Of a stretch of DNA of 64,000 nucleotides, positions 26,888 through 35,022 are shown in pieces. The notes below the pieces were generated by a model. It was not told the DNA's origin. It saw nothing but the letters and a program-made list of their open reading frames with translations, and ran no database searches. The stretch comes from CAVQHY01 sp963712465 (GTDB taxonomy: Bacteria > Actinomycetota > Thermoleophilia > Gaiellales > Gaiellaceae). The position numbers and the translations under genes were made by a program. Each line of letters starts with the position of its first letter. Positions within the stretch are counted from its first letter, which is position 1. The DNA lies in the NCBI GenBank assembly GCA_963712465.1, contig CAVQHY010000004.1:496001-560000 (forward strand), written 5' to 3'.

Positions 26888-27657
26888 TGGGACGAATGGA
26901 AGGCGCGCGCGCGCTCGTCACCGGCGCGTCGAGCGGGATCGGCCGCGAGGTGGCGAACCGCTTCGCCCGCGAAGGCGCTGTGGTCGCCGTGGGCGGACGC
27001 GACCCGGAGCGGACGCGCCGGACGGTCAACGAGATCGTCGCGGCGGGCGGTCGCGCGGTCGCGGCGCTCGGCGACGTCTCCGAGGTGGAGACCGCTCGCG
27101 CGGTCGTCGACGGCGCGGCCTCGGCGCTCGGCGGGCTCGACGCGGTGGTGAACAACGCCGGCGTCGACGTATCGGACTGGGTGCCGGTACACGAGTGGGA
27201 CGTGGCCGCGTTCGACGAGATCCTCCGGGTCAACCTGCGCGGTCCCTTCCTCGTGGCCAAGTTCGCCATCCCACACCTGCTCGAGGCGGGCGGCGGGTCG
27301 ATCGTCCACATGAGCTCGGTCTGCGCGATCACGGTGTGGTCGGGCGACTGCGGCTACGACGTCTCCAAGGCCGGTCTGAACATGCTGTCCGACCACATCG
27401 CGGTCGAGTACGGGGGGCGGGGGATCCGCTCGAACACGCTGATGCCAGGCGTGATCGAGACCGAGCTCCACCGGTCGGTGATGGACGCGATGGAGGGCGG
27501 CGCCGAGCTGGAGGCGGAGCTCCTGACGAAGCACCCGATCGGCCGCTTCGGACGCGTCGGGGAGGTCGCGGACGCGTGCGTCCTGCTGTGCTCGGAGGAG
27601 GCTGGGTTCATGACCGGGGCGAACATCTCGATCGACGGCGCGTACAGCCGCGTGTAG
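26887..27657 (+). CDS. SDR family oxidoreductase
   Basis: A 256-residue short-chain dehydrogenase distinct from its neighbour: LVTGASSGIGREVA, VVNNAGVDVSD, HMSSVCAITVWSGDCGYDVSKAG (Ser, Tyr and Lys) and MPGVIETELH. The C-terminus ISIDGAYSRV is typical. AAGGAGG lies before the ATG. The enolase-superfamily gene begins 3 bp downstream. Two adjacent SDRs followed by a dehydratase fit oxidation of a sugar to an acid and its dehydration, which is inference. Confidence 0.86.
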   Translation: MGRMEGARALVTGASSGIGREVANRFAREGAVVAVGGRDPERTRRTVNEIVAAGGRAVAALGDVSEVETARAVVDGAASALGGLDAVVNNAGVDVSDWVPVHEWDVAAFDEILRVNLRGPFLVAKFAIPHLLEAGGGSIVHMSSVCAITVWSGDCGYDVSKAGLNMLSDHIAVEYGGRGIRSNTLMPGVIETELHRSVMDAMEGGAELEAELLTKHPIGRFGRVGEVADACVLLCSEEAGFMTGANISIDGAYSRV

Positions 27658-27660
27658 GCG

Positions 27661-28845
27661 ATGCGCATCGTCGACGTCCGCACGCACGTCCTGCTCGACC
27701 CCGGGTACGACGTCGACGCGACGAGCTCCGCGCAGGACACGATCGTCGTCGAGATCGAGACCGACGCGGGCATCGTGGGCATCGGCGAGACCGACCTGAA
27801 CGCGTGGATTGCGCGCGCGTTCATCGAGGCGCCGGGCACGCACACGATGGACCGGGGGCTCAAGGCGCTGCTGATCGGCCAGGACCCGCTCGATCCGGCC
27901 AGGCTCTGGGAGGAGCTCTATGTGGGCACGGCGATGACCGGGAGGCGGGGCGGCGGCGTTCACGCGCTCGGCGCTCTCGACATCGCCCTGTGGGACGTCT
28001 GCGGCAAGGCCGCAGGAGTTCCGTGCTGGCGGCTCTGGGGTGACGCAGCCCGTGAGCGGCTCGCGCCGTACGCGTCGCTCCAGCCGGAGGTCTCGTCCTT
28101 CGACGCGTACGTCGACTCGATGGTGGCCTGGGGTACCCGCGCGAAGGAGCTCGGGTTCACGGCGGTGAAGTGCGAGGCGACGTTCTCCGGCCCGTACGTC
28201 CACAAGGGTCTCGTGGGACCGGACGAGTGGGTGCCTGAGGTGGTGAGAGCCGTGCGTTCGGCGGTCGGGCCCGAGATCGAGATCCTCGTCGACGTGCAGT
28301 ACGCGTTCGACTCGGTCGAGCGAGCGCTCGCCTGCGCGGAGGCGCTCGCAGAGCACGGCGTCTACTTTCTCGAGACGCCGCTCTGGGTCGACGACCTCGA
28401 GGGCTACGCAGAGCTCCAGCGCCGCTCGCCGGTTCGGATCGCCCAGGGCGAGTGGTTGTCCACGCGGCACGAGTTCGCCGCGCTGATCGCGACCGGGATC
28501 GCCGTCGTACAGCCCGACATCGGCCGGGTCGGCGGCCTGACCGAGGCCCGGCGTGTGTGCGACCTGGCCGCTGCGGCCGGCCGCCTCGTCGTCCCGCACG
28601 CGTGGAAGACAGGGATCTCCGTCGCAGTCGCCGCGCACCTCGCGATGGCGACCCCGAACATGCCGTTCTTCGAGTTCCTGCCCCCCGAGCTCTGCGCCTC
28701 GCGCCTGCGCATGGAGCTGACCGACGACGAGCTCGTCCTCGACGGAGGAGAGTTGCCGATCCCGACACGACCCGGTCTCGGCGTCGAGCTCAACCTCGAC
28801 GCCGTCGAGGAGTTCGCCGAGGCGGCTCGCCGCGTCCACGCCTGA
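27661..28845 (+). CDS. Mandelate racemase/muconate lactonizing enzyme family protein (sugar-acid dehydratase-like)
   Basis: A 394-residue enolase-superfamily enzyme. The N-terminal capping domain spans about residues 1-130. In the barrel the VKCEAT Lys, VDVQYAFDS Asp, ETPLWVDD Glu, AQGEWLS Glu, QPDIGRVGGLTEARR Asp and VPHAWKTG His fill the acid/base and metal positions. It is a close paralogue of the gene on the opposite strand at 29949. Both share the N-terminal signature VDATSSAQD. The pair is probably specific for related sugar acids. Confidence 0.87.
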   Translation: MRIVDVRTHVLLDPGYDVDATSSAQDTIVVEIETDAGIVGIGETDLNAWIARAFIEAPGTHTMDRGLKALLIGQDPLDPARLWEELYVGTAMTGRRGGGVHALGALDIALWDVCGKAAGVPCWRLWGDAARERLAPYASLQPEVSSFDAYVDSMVAWGTRAKELGFTAVKCEATFSGPYVHKGLVGPDEWVPEVVRAVRSAVGPEIEILVDVQYAFDSVERALACAEALAEHGVYFLETPLWVDDLEGYAELQRRSPVRIAQGEWLSTRHEFAALIATGIAVVQPDIGRVGGLTEARRVCDLAAAAGRLVVPHAWKTGISVAVAAHLAMATPNMPFFEFLPPELCASRLRMELTDDELVLDGGELPIPTRPGLGVELNLDAVEEFAEAARRVHA

Positions 28846-28875
28846 GGGCGGGGGCGCGGTGCTCGGCCGGGCGGG

Positions 28876-28956
28876 GCATGTCCCGGGGACAGGCCCCGGG
28901 GCCTGACCCGCAGTAGACACGTCCCGTCGCCTGTCCCCAGGGCATGTCCCGACGGG
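28876..28956. repeat. Two tandem GC-rich palindromic repeats (GGGGACAGGCCCC family)
   Basis: The first unit (28876-28907) carries GGGGACAGGCCCCGGGG. The second (about 28921-28956) is a diverged inverted unit with GTCCCGTC and GACGGGT as arms and CCTGTCCCC in between. They lie between the ends of the convergent enolase and deacylase genes and may terminate both transcripts. Confidence 0.55.
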
Positions 28957-28974
28957 TCGGCGGTGCTCTCGTCT

Positions 28975-29952
28975 CTACAGCGGACGGGTCACGAAGAGGT
29001 GCGCGACGTGGTCGCCCGCTTCGACGACACCGGTCGTTCGCAGCATCCCGACGGTCCCGTCGGCGGGAGCGTCGAGCCGCGTCACGACTTCGCCGTGCGG
29101 TCCCCGAATGATCCCGACGGGGTCGCCCTCGCCGATCTCGTCGCCGAGCTCGGCCGCGGTCTCGAGCGGGCCTCCGGCGCTCGCGACAAGAGGGATCCGC
29201 CGCTCGATCGTGCTCACCTCGGCCGGCGCCGAACCGCCGGGGGCGATCCCCGCGTGGCGCATGACGTTCGCCAGCGCGGCCCGATAGAGCGCACGCCGCG
29301 CGGTCGTCGTCGTCCCGTTGCCGCCGACCTCGGCCTCGATCGTCGGGAGCCCCGCGGCCGCCGCTGCCGTGAGAAACCTCCCGGGCATGTCCGGAGGGAG
29401 GCCCTCGACGAACGGGAGCCCGAGGCTGACGGCCGCGGCGCGGCTCGCTTCGGTCGCGCCTGCCTCCTCTGCGTACTCGACGAACGGGAGCGTCATGCCA
29501 TGCGCGAACCAGCCGTGGAGCGTGACGACGAGGTCGGCGCCGGCGACAATCCGTGTGAGCAGCAGGTCGGCGAGGCGCTCCGTGACCGTTCCGCCCGGGT
29601 TTCCTGGGAAGACGCGGTTCATGTCGGTCCAGTCGGACGGTGTCCGGCGCGCGCCGGCCCTGAACGCGAGCGGGTTGGCCACGGGAACGATCACCGTGTG
29701 ACCCCGCAGGGTCGTGGCGTCGAGCTCGTCCGCGAGAGCGAGCAGGGCGAGGATACCGTCGTACTCGTCCCCGTGCACCCCGGCGACCAGGCAGATGGTC
29801 GGACCCGGGTCTGCCCCCGCCACGACCACGACCGGGACCTCGATCGTGCCGCCCACACCCGGCGCGAGGCGAACGCGGAAGCGGTGGGCCCTGGCCGGCT
29901 CGAGCACAGCCGGCGCCGGTAGCGCCTCGACCGTCGCGATCGGGTCGCTCAC
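28975..29952 (-). CDS. Succinylglutamate desuccinylase/aspartoacylase family protein (M14-like deacylase)
   Basis: A 325-residue zinc deacylase-like protein. The zinc motif GVHGDEYDG (HxxE) is at about residue 58 and the third ligand His is in DLVVTLHGWFAHG at about residue 145. Glu in TIEAEVGGNG is the catalytic-base position. The C-terminal third (after about residue 240) is a beta-rich domain with DAPADGTVG, as in AstE/AspA relatives. It is the last gene of a minus-strand operon; its GTG overlaps the enolase stop. It may remove an acyl group or cleave a carboxyl-linked intermediate. Confidence 0.8.
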   Translation of the reverse strand: MSDPIATVEALPAPAVLEPARAHRFRVRLAPGVGGTIEVPVVVVAGADPGPTICLVAGVHGDEYDGILALLALADELDATTLRGHTVIVPVANPLAFRAGARRTPSDWTDMNRVFPGNPGGTVTERLADLLLTRIVAGADLVVTLHGWFAHGMTLPFVEYAEEAGATEASRAAAVSLGLPFVEGLPPDMPGRFLTAAAAAGLPTIEAEVGGNGTTTTARRALYRAALANVMRHAGIAPGGSAPAEVSTIERRIPLVASAGGPLETAAELGDEIGEGDPVGIIRGPHGEVVTRLDAPADGTVGMLRTTGVVEAGDHVAHLFVTRPL

Positions 29953-31145
29953 GACGGCCGCAACCGTCGGGCTGCCTCCTCGAACCGCTCGAGCTTGTCG
30001 CGGTTCAGCTCGATCCCCAGCCCAGGTCGCCGCGGCAACGCGAGCCTTCCGTCGACGAGCTCGAGCTCGTCGTCAACGAGCTCCCGGCGCAGAACCGATT
30101 CGGCCAGCTGCTGCGGGACGAACTCGAAGAACGGCATGTGCGGGGTGACTGCGCCGAGGTGGGCGGTGGCGGCGATGGTGATGCCGGTCTTCCAGCCGTG
30201 AGGGACGACGAGCCGGCCGCGCTCGGCGGCGAGCTCGCAGACGCGACGCGCCTCGGTCAGCCCGCCGACGCGGCCGACGTCGGGCTGGACGACGTGCACG
30301 CCGCCGCGATCCATGAGCTCGACGAACTCAAAGCGCGTCGTGAGCATTTCCCCCGCCGCGAGCTTGATCGGCGAGCGGCGGGCAAGCTCGGCGTGGCCTT
30401 CGACGTCGTCGATCCACAGGGGCGTCTCGACGAAGAAGACGTCGTGGTCGACCCAGCTCTCGATCGCATGCAGCGCCCGTTCGACCGAGTCGAAGCAGTA
30501 CGCGACGTCGACCATGATCGTGAAGTCGGGCCCGACCGCCTTCCGGACGGCCGCGATCGTTTCGACCATGCGCTCGTCCGGCTCGTTCAGCCCGGTCGAC
30601 GCGTAGGGGCCGTTGATCAGGAGCTCGAGCTTGGCGGCGCGAAACCCGAGCCTCTGCGCGGCGGTCGCCTGATCCACGTACGCCTGGTTGAAAGCATCCC
30701 AGGTCCGCTCGTGAGGGAGCAGCGATGCATACGGCGACAGGTACTCCCGCTCGGTACCGGCCGCGCCGAGCAGCTGCCAGGTCGGCCTGTCCGCAGCCTT
30801 GCCGCAGATGTCCCAGAGAGCCATGTCCACCGCGCCGAGCGCGTGGATGAGCGCGCCGCGACGACCCGTCATCAGCGTGCCGACGTAGACCTCGTCCCAA
30901 AGGGCCACCGGATCGAGCGGATCGCGGCCGACGAGCATCTCGCCGAGCCCGCGGTCCATCGTGTTCGTCCCCGGCGCCTCGATGCACGCCCGGGCGATCC
31001 AGGCGTTCAGGTCGGTCTCGCCGATCCCGACGATCCCCTCGTCGGTGTGCACTTCGACGACGATGTCGTCCTGCGCCGAGCTCGTCGCGTCGACCTCGTA
31101 GTCGGGATCGAGGAGGACGTGCGTGTCGATTCGCGTGATCTTCAT
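29949..31145 (-). CDS. Mandelate racemase/muconate lactonizing enzyme family protein (paralogue of 27661)
   Basis: A 398-residue enolase-superfamily enzyme. Key positions match the plus-strand paralogue: AAKLELL Lys, VDVAYCFDS Asp, ETPLWIDD Glu, AAGEMLTTRFEF Glu, QPDVGRVGGLTEARR Asp and VPHGWKTG His. The barrel and the VDATSSAQD N-terminus are conserved while loops differ, so the two may act on epimeric substrates. The ATG is preceded by a G-rich repeat ending in GGGAG. It lies downstream of LacI site 3 in a five-gene minus-strand run. Confidence 0.87.
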   Translation of the reverse strand: MKITRIDTHVLLDPDYEVDATSSAQDDIVVEVHTDEGIVGIGETDLNAWIARACIEAPGTNTMDRGLGEMLVGRDPLDPVALWDEVYVGTLMTGRRGALIHALGAVDMALWDICGKAADRPTWQLLGAAGTEREYLSPYASLLPHERTWDAFNQAYVDQATAAQRLGFRAAKLELLINGPYASTGLNEPDERMVETIAAVRKAVGPDFTIMVDVAYCFDSVERALHAIESWVDHDVFFVETPLWIDDVEGHAELARRSPIKLAAGEMLTTRFEFVELMDRGGVHVVQPDVGRVGGLTEARRVCELAAERGRLVVPHGWKTGITIAATAHLGAVTPHMPFFEFVPQQLAESVLRRELVDDELELVDGRLALPRRPGLGIELNRDKLERFEEAARRLRPS

Positions 31146-31152
31146 GAATTTT

Positions 31153-31166
31153 CTCCCGCCACCCCA
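31153..31166 (-). repeat. G-rich repeat, short copy upstream of the enolase gene
   Basis: Read on the minus strand, TGGGGTGGCGGGAG matches the 3' half of the 19-mer at 47876. GGGAG ends 7 nt before the ATG at 31145 and probably serves as its ribosome-binding site. Two further G-rich blocks lie upstream (31167-31200). Confidence 0.5.
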
Positions 31167-31221
31167 GTGTTTTCCCGCACCCCAATTTTCTCCGCCCGCC
31201 CACCCGCGCCGGCCGCGACCC

Positions 31222-31590
31222 TCAGGGCACCAGTGCGACGCAGTCGATCTCGACGAGGAACGAGCCGGCGAGCCCTGCCTGGACGGTCGTCCGCGCGGGC
31301 TTCGGATCCGGGAAGTAGGTCTCGTACACGGAGTTCATCGCCGCGAAGTTCGCGAGATCGGTGAGGAAGACGCCGCAGCGGACGACGTGCTCGGGGCTCG
31401 AGCCGGCTGCGCGCAGGACGGATACCAGGTTGTCGAGGGTGACGCGGGTCTGCTCCTCGATCCCGCCCTCGACCGGGACGCCGTCCCGGGCCGCCACCTG
31501 ACCGGCGGTGAAGACGTAGCGGCCTTCGGCGACGATTCCGGGCGAGTACGGGGCCATCGGAGTGGAGCCGGTGACTGCCGCGCGGTGCAT
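31222..31590 (-). CDS. RidA family protein
   Basis: A 122-residue YjgF/YER057c/UK114-type protein. It has the family start APYSPGIVAEGRYVFTAGQV, the catalytic Arg in VVRCGVFLTDLANF, and RTTVQAGL near the C-terminus with the conserved Arg. RidA proteins hydrolyse reactive imine/enamine intermediates or related compounds. GAGGAGG precedes the ATG. It sits between an Ldh-type dehydrogenase and the enolase gene in one direction, so it may clear a reactive product of this pathway. Confidence 0.88.
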   Translation of the reverse strand: MHRAAVTGSTPMAPYSPGIVAEGRYVFTAGQVAARDGVPVEGGIEEQTRVTLDNLVSVLRAAGSSPEHVVRCGVFLTDLANFAAMNSVYETYFPDPKPARTTVQAGLAGSFLVEIDCVALVP

Positions 31591-31600
31591 GCGAACCTCC

Positions 31601-32608
31601 TCAGTTGCTGGTGATCGGAACGGGGACGCCGAGCTCGGCGCACAGCGCGTCGAGCTCGACGCGGGTGGCATCGTCGAGGGGAACACCCTCGACGCGCCGT
31701 CGCTCGGCGGTGCGGAACGACAGCTCGCCGGGAACCAGGATCTCGTCGGTGCCGGGGAGCCGCTCGGCGCTCCCGACGTAGCCGAGCAGCGCCTCGACGT
31801 CGGCGATGAAGCGGTCGCGGTCGAGAAAGCGGCCCGGGTCGAGCGCGAGCAGGAAGACGCCCTGGGTGTCGTGGCCGGGGGCGGGGCGGGAGAACCCCGC
31901 GCCGGAGAGGATCCCCGCGAGGATCTCGACGACGAGCGCGAGGCCGTAGCCCTTGATCCCGCCGAGCGGCTGGAGAACGCCGTTCGCCTGCCACCCGGGG
32001 GGAACCTCGGCGCCGCGCCGCTCGCGTACGCGGATCGCGCCGTGCGCAGCGACGCTCGTCGCCATGTCGAGGACGAGGTGGGGCGGGCGAGCACGTGGCA
32101 CGCCGGCCGCGAGCGGGTTCGTCGCGAGCCTTCCTTCGGCGCCACCGTGGGGCGCGACGACCTGACCGGAGCCCGCATCGTTCGCGAACATGAGGGTCAC
32201 CACGCCACGGCCGGCGGCGCGCTCGACGACGTCGGCGAGCCGGCCGACATGGGCCCCGTCCCGGACCGCGATCGCGGCCACGCCGTGCGCGAGCGCGCGC
32301 TCCGCGGCCAGGTCGGCCGCGAGGACCCCGGTCACCTGGCCGAATGCACGTCGTCCGTCGACGACGACTGTGGTGCCGTCGTCGCGCTCGATCGCCGGGG
32401 TTGCCGCCGGATCGGTCTCGCCCCGCCGGATCGCATCGGCGTAGACCGCCAGCAGGCGCAACCCGTGTGACTCGTGCCCCGCGAGATCGGCCTTGACGAG
32501 CAGGCGCGCGACCACCTCGGCGTGGTCCGGGGGGGCGCCCAGGGCCTCCAGCACGCCGGCGGCCGCCGCTTCGAGCTCCTCGTACGCGACGAGGTGGATT
32601 GCCGTCAC
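31601..32608 (-). CDS. Ldh family oxidoreductase (malate/L-lactate/ureidoglycolate dehydrogenase type)
   Basis: A 335-residue NAD(P)-dependent 2-hydroxyacid dehydrogenase of the type II malate/L-lactate dehydrogenase fold. Diagnostic segments are LVKADLAGHESHGLRLL, with the catalytic His, AIAVRDGAHVGRLAD, LATNPLAAGVP, LDMATS and LGGIKGYGLALVVEIL. These enzymes oxidise sulfolactate, ureidoglycolate, malate or 2,3-diketo sugars. The GTG start overlaps the stop of the SDR (GTGA), and RidA follows 10 bp later, consistent with a single operon under LacI site 3. Confidence 0.87.
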   Translation of the reverse strand: MTAIHLVAYEELEAAAAGVLEALGAPPDHAEVVARLLVKADLAGHESHGLRLLAVYADAIRRGETDPAATPAIERDDGTTVVVDGRRAFGQVTGVLAADLAAERALAHGVAAIAVRDGAHVGRLADVVERAAGRGVVTLMFANDAGSGQVVAPHGGAEGRLATNPLAAGVPRARPPHLVLDMATSVAAHGAIRVRERRGAEVPPGWQANGVLQPLGGIKGYGLALVVEILAGILSGAGFSRPAPGHDTQGVFLLALDPGRFLDRDRFIADVEALLGYVGSAERLPGTDEILVPGELSFRTAERRRVEGVPLDDATRVELDALCAELGVPVPITSN

Positions 32609-33399
32609 ACTGCCGGCAACGTCTCGACGACGTAGAGGTTCGCGATCGTGCCGCCGTCGACGACGAGCTCCGTCCCCGTAATGGCCGCCGCGTCGTCGGA
32701 CGCGAGGAAGAGGATGGCCGACGCGATCTCGTCCGGTGTCGCCATGCGGCCTTGGGGGACCCGGGCGAAGCGGGTCGTCATGTACTCGTACATCGGCTCG
32801 CCCACGTACTGCCGCGTCAGCGGCGTGGCGGTGTACCCGGGGCTGACGACGTTCGAGCGGATGCCGAGCGGCGCCAGCTCCATCGCGATCGTGCGGTTGA
32901 GGCCGAGCAGGCCCGCCTTCGAGCTGTTGTAGGCGACCTGGCTCCCGTCGGCACCGTGAGCGTCGATCGAGGAGATGTGGACGAGCGCGCCACCGCCCGT
33001 CCTGGCCATCTCGCGGGCCACGCGCTGGGAGACGAGGAACGGTCCCGTCAGGTTGACGCCGAGTACCTGCTGCCACTTTTCGAGCTCGACGTCGAGGAAG
33101 GGACGGTCGTCGTCGATACCCGCGTTGTTGACGAGAACGTCGATCCGTCCCCAGCGGGCGACGGCAGCCTCGACCGCGGCTTGCACCTGCGCCTCGTTCG
33201 CGACGTCGGCCTGAAGTGCCCAGGCCGAGCCTCCGCCTTCTGAGATCGACCCGGCGACGGCGTCGATCTCGGCGACGGTGCGGGCCAGGAGCAGGACGTC
33301 GGCGCCCTCCGCGGCGAGGCGGCGCGCCGTCGCCTCCCCGATGCCCCGGCCACCGCCGGTGACGACGGCGTTCTTGCCCTCGAAGCGGCTTGCGCTCAC
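32605..33399 (-). CDS. SDR family NAD(P)-dependent oxidoreductase
   Basis: A 264-residue short-chain dehydrogenase. It has VVTGGGRGIGEATARRL, VLVNNAGIDDD, HISSIDAHGADGSQVAYNSSKAG with Ser, Tyr and Lys, and VVSPGYTATPL. I choose the GTG at 33399; a TTG at 33408 is in frame but lies inside the operator. First gene of a minus-strand operon (SDR, Ldh-type dehydrogenase, RidA, enolase-type dehydratase, deacylase) that resembles a sugar-acid degradation set. Confidence 0.85.
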   Translation of the reverse strand: MSASRFEGKNAVVTGGGRGIGEATARRLAAEGADVLLLARTVAEIDAVAGSISEGGGSAWALQADVANEAQVQAAVEAAVARWGRIDVLVNNAGIDDDRPFLDVELEKWQQVLGVNLTGPFLVSQRVAREMARTGGGALVHISSIDAHGADGSQVAYNSSKAGLLGLNRTIAMELAPLGIRSNVVSPGYTATPLTRQYVGEPMYEYMTTRFARVPQGRMATPDEIASAILFLASDDAAAITGTELVVDGGTIANLYVVETLPAV

Positions 33400-33403
33400 G
33401 TCA

Positions 33404-33417
33404 TGCAAACGTTTTCA
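33404..33417. promoter_or_regulatory. LacI-family operator, site 3 (TGCAAACGTTTTCA)
   Basis: This is a full match to the LacI-family consensus TGnAAnCGnTTnCA. It lies 4 bp upstream of the SDR start at 33399 and 17 bp from the end of the 6-phosphogluconate dehydrogenase gene, so bound repressor would block the five-gene minus-strand operon. Confidence 0.7.
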
Positions 33418-33434
33418 CGACCTCGCCGCGCCCG

Positions 33435-34889
33435 TCAAGCCGTATAGGTGGTCGACGCCGTCCTGCCGCCTCGGCCGGTCCAGTCGGTATGGAAGAACGC
33501 GCCCCGCGCCCGGTCGGTGCGCTCGTAGGTGTGGGCACCGAAGAAGTCGCGCTGGGCCTGAATCAGGTTGGCCGGGAGCCGCTCGCTCCGGTAGCCGTCG
33601 TAGAAGGCGAGCGCGGTCGAATACGCCGGGGCGGGGATCCCCAGCTCGACCGCGGTCGCGACGGCGCGCCGCCAGCCCGCCTGTGCCGCTTCGACCTGGC
33701 CCGCGAAGTACGGGTCGAGAAGGAGGTTGACGAGCCCGGGGTCACGTTCGAACGCCTCTTTGATTTGACCCAGGAACGCCGAGCGGATGATGCAGCCGCC
33801 GCGCCACATCAGCGCAATGGCGCCGTAGTCGAGATCCCAGCCGTACTCGGCGCCGGCCGCCCGGAAGAGCATGAAGCCCTGCGCGTACGAGACCATCTTC
33901 GACGCGTAGAGGGCATCGCGAACGTCGTTCACGAAGGCGGTGGGGTCGCCGCCGAACGTCGTGTCCGGCCCGCGCAGCGCGGCGGCCGCCGCGACCCGCT
34001 CGTCCTTCAGCGACGAGAGGATGCGCGCATAGACCGCCTCGGCCACGAGCGTCACCGGCTGGCCCAGATCGAGCGACGAGATCGCCGTCCACTTGCCGGT
34101 GCCCTTCTGTCCGGCCGAGTCGAGGATCCGGTCGACGAGCGGCTCGCCGTCCTCGTCGCGGAAGCGCATGATGTCGCGCGTGATCTCGACGAGGTAGCTG
34201 GAGAGCGGCCCGTCGTTCCACTCGGCGAAGACGTCCCCGAGCTCGTCGTGGGAGAGCCCGGCGGCCTCCCGGAGCAAGTGGTATGCCTCGGCGATCAGCT
34301 GCATGTCGCCGTACTCGATCCCGTTGTGCACCATCTTCACGTAGTGGCCGGAACCGCCCTCGCCGATCCAGTCGCAGCAGGGCGTCCCGTCGTCGACCTT
34401 CGCGGCGATCGCCTGCAGGATCTCGCGCACGTGCGGCCAGGCGGCGGGAGACCCGCCGGGCATGATCGAGGGGCCGTGACGGGCGCCCTCCTCGCCGCCC
34501 GAGACGCCGGTGCCGACGAAGAGAAAGCCCTTTGCCTCGAGCTCGGCGGCGCGACGGGCCGAGTCCTCGAAATTGGAGTTGCCGCCGTCGACGACGACGT
34601 CGCCGGGGTCGAGATGCGGGAGAAGCTCGGCGATCGTCTCGTCGACCGCCGGTCCCGCCCGAACCATCAGCATCACCTTGCGTGGGCGTGAGAGCGCGGC
34701 CGCGAGCTCGGCCGGCGATCGTGTGCCGACCACCCGGGTTCCGTCCGCCGGCCCCGCGAGGAACTCGTCGACCCTGGCGGTGGTGCGATTGAAGACCGCG
34801 ACGGTGTAGCCGTGGTCGTCCATGTTCAGGACGAGGTTCTGACCCATCACTGCCAGTCCGACGAGGCCGATGTCCGCCTGTCCGCTCAT
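33435..34889 (-). CDS. gnd: 6-phosphogluconate dehydrogenase, decarboxylating
   Basis: A 484-residue enzyme of the long (dimeric, E. coli-type) class. The NADP loop is IGLVGLAVMGQNL, substrate-binding GGNSNFEDS and GTGVSGGEEGARHGPSIMPGG follow, and the catalytic Lys is in HYVKMVHNGIEYG. The C-terminal IQAQRDFFGAHTYERTD is the substrate-clamping end. It oxidises 6-phosphogluconate to ribulose 5-phosphate with CO2 release in the pentose phosphate pathway. It lies just upstream of the LacI-controlled operon, so gluconate-type intermediates may link the two; that is inference. Confidence 0.94.
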   Translation of the reverse strand: MSGQADIGLVGLAVMGQNLVLNMDDHGYTVAVFNRTTARVDEFLAGPADGTRVVGTRSPAELAAALSRPRKVMLMVRAGPAVDETIAELLPHLDPGDVVVDGGNSNFEDSARRAAELEAKGFLFVGTGVSGGEEGARHGPSIMPGGSPAAWPHVREILQAIAAKVDDGTPCCDWIGEGGSGHYVKMVHNGIEYGDMQLIAEAYHLLREAAGLSHDELGDVFAEWNDGPLSSYLVEITRDIMRFRDEDGEPLVDRILDSAGQKGTGKWTAISSLDLGQPVTLVAEAVYARILSSLKDERVAAAAALRGPDTTFGGDPTAFVNDVRDALYASKMVSYAQGFMLFRAAGAEYGWDLDYGAIALMWRGGCIIRSAFLGQIKEAFERDPGLVNLLLDPYFAGQVEAAQAGWRRAVATAVELGIPAPAYSTALAFYDGYRSERLPANLIQAQRDFFGAHTYERTDRARGAFFHTDWTGRGGRTASTTYTA

Positions 34890-34926
34890 GGGCCGATCCT
34901 TGGCCTATGAGCGTGTGGAGGGGGTG

Positions 34927-34950
34927 TACGGGAACCGGGAGGTTCCCGTA
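34927..34950. repeat. Hairpin, 10-bp perfect stem
   Basis: TACGGGAACC and GGTTCCCGTA enclose a GGGA loop. It lies 37 bp upstream of the 6-phosphogluconate dehydrogenase start, in the 133-bp gap before the HAD gene end. It could be part of a leader RNA or a terminator of the upstream operon. Confidence 0.5.
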
Positions 34951-34970
34951 CTGCCTTGAAGAAGGGGGTG

Positions 34971-34997
34971 CGCGGGGGAAACATGGTTTCCCCCGCG
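34971..34997. repeat. Hairpin, 12-bp perfect stem
   Basis: CGCGGGGGAAAC and GTTTCCCCCGCG enclose a 3-nt ATG loop. It lies 25 bp downstream (minus strand) of the HAD gene stop, a position typical of a transcription terminator, though a T-tract is lacking. Confidence 0.55.
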
Positions 34998-35022
34998 GGA
35001 GCGAGCCGAAGGCGAGAGACGC

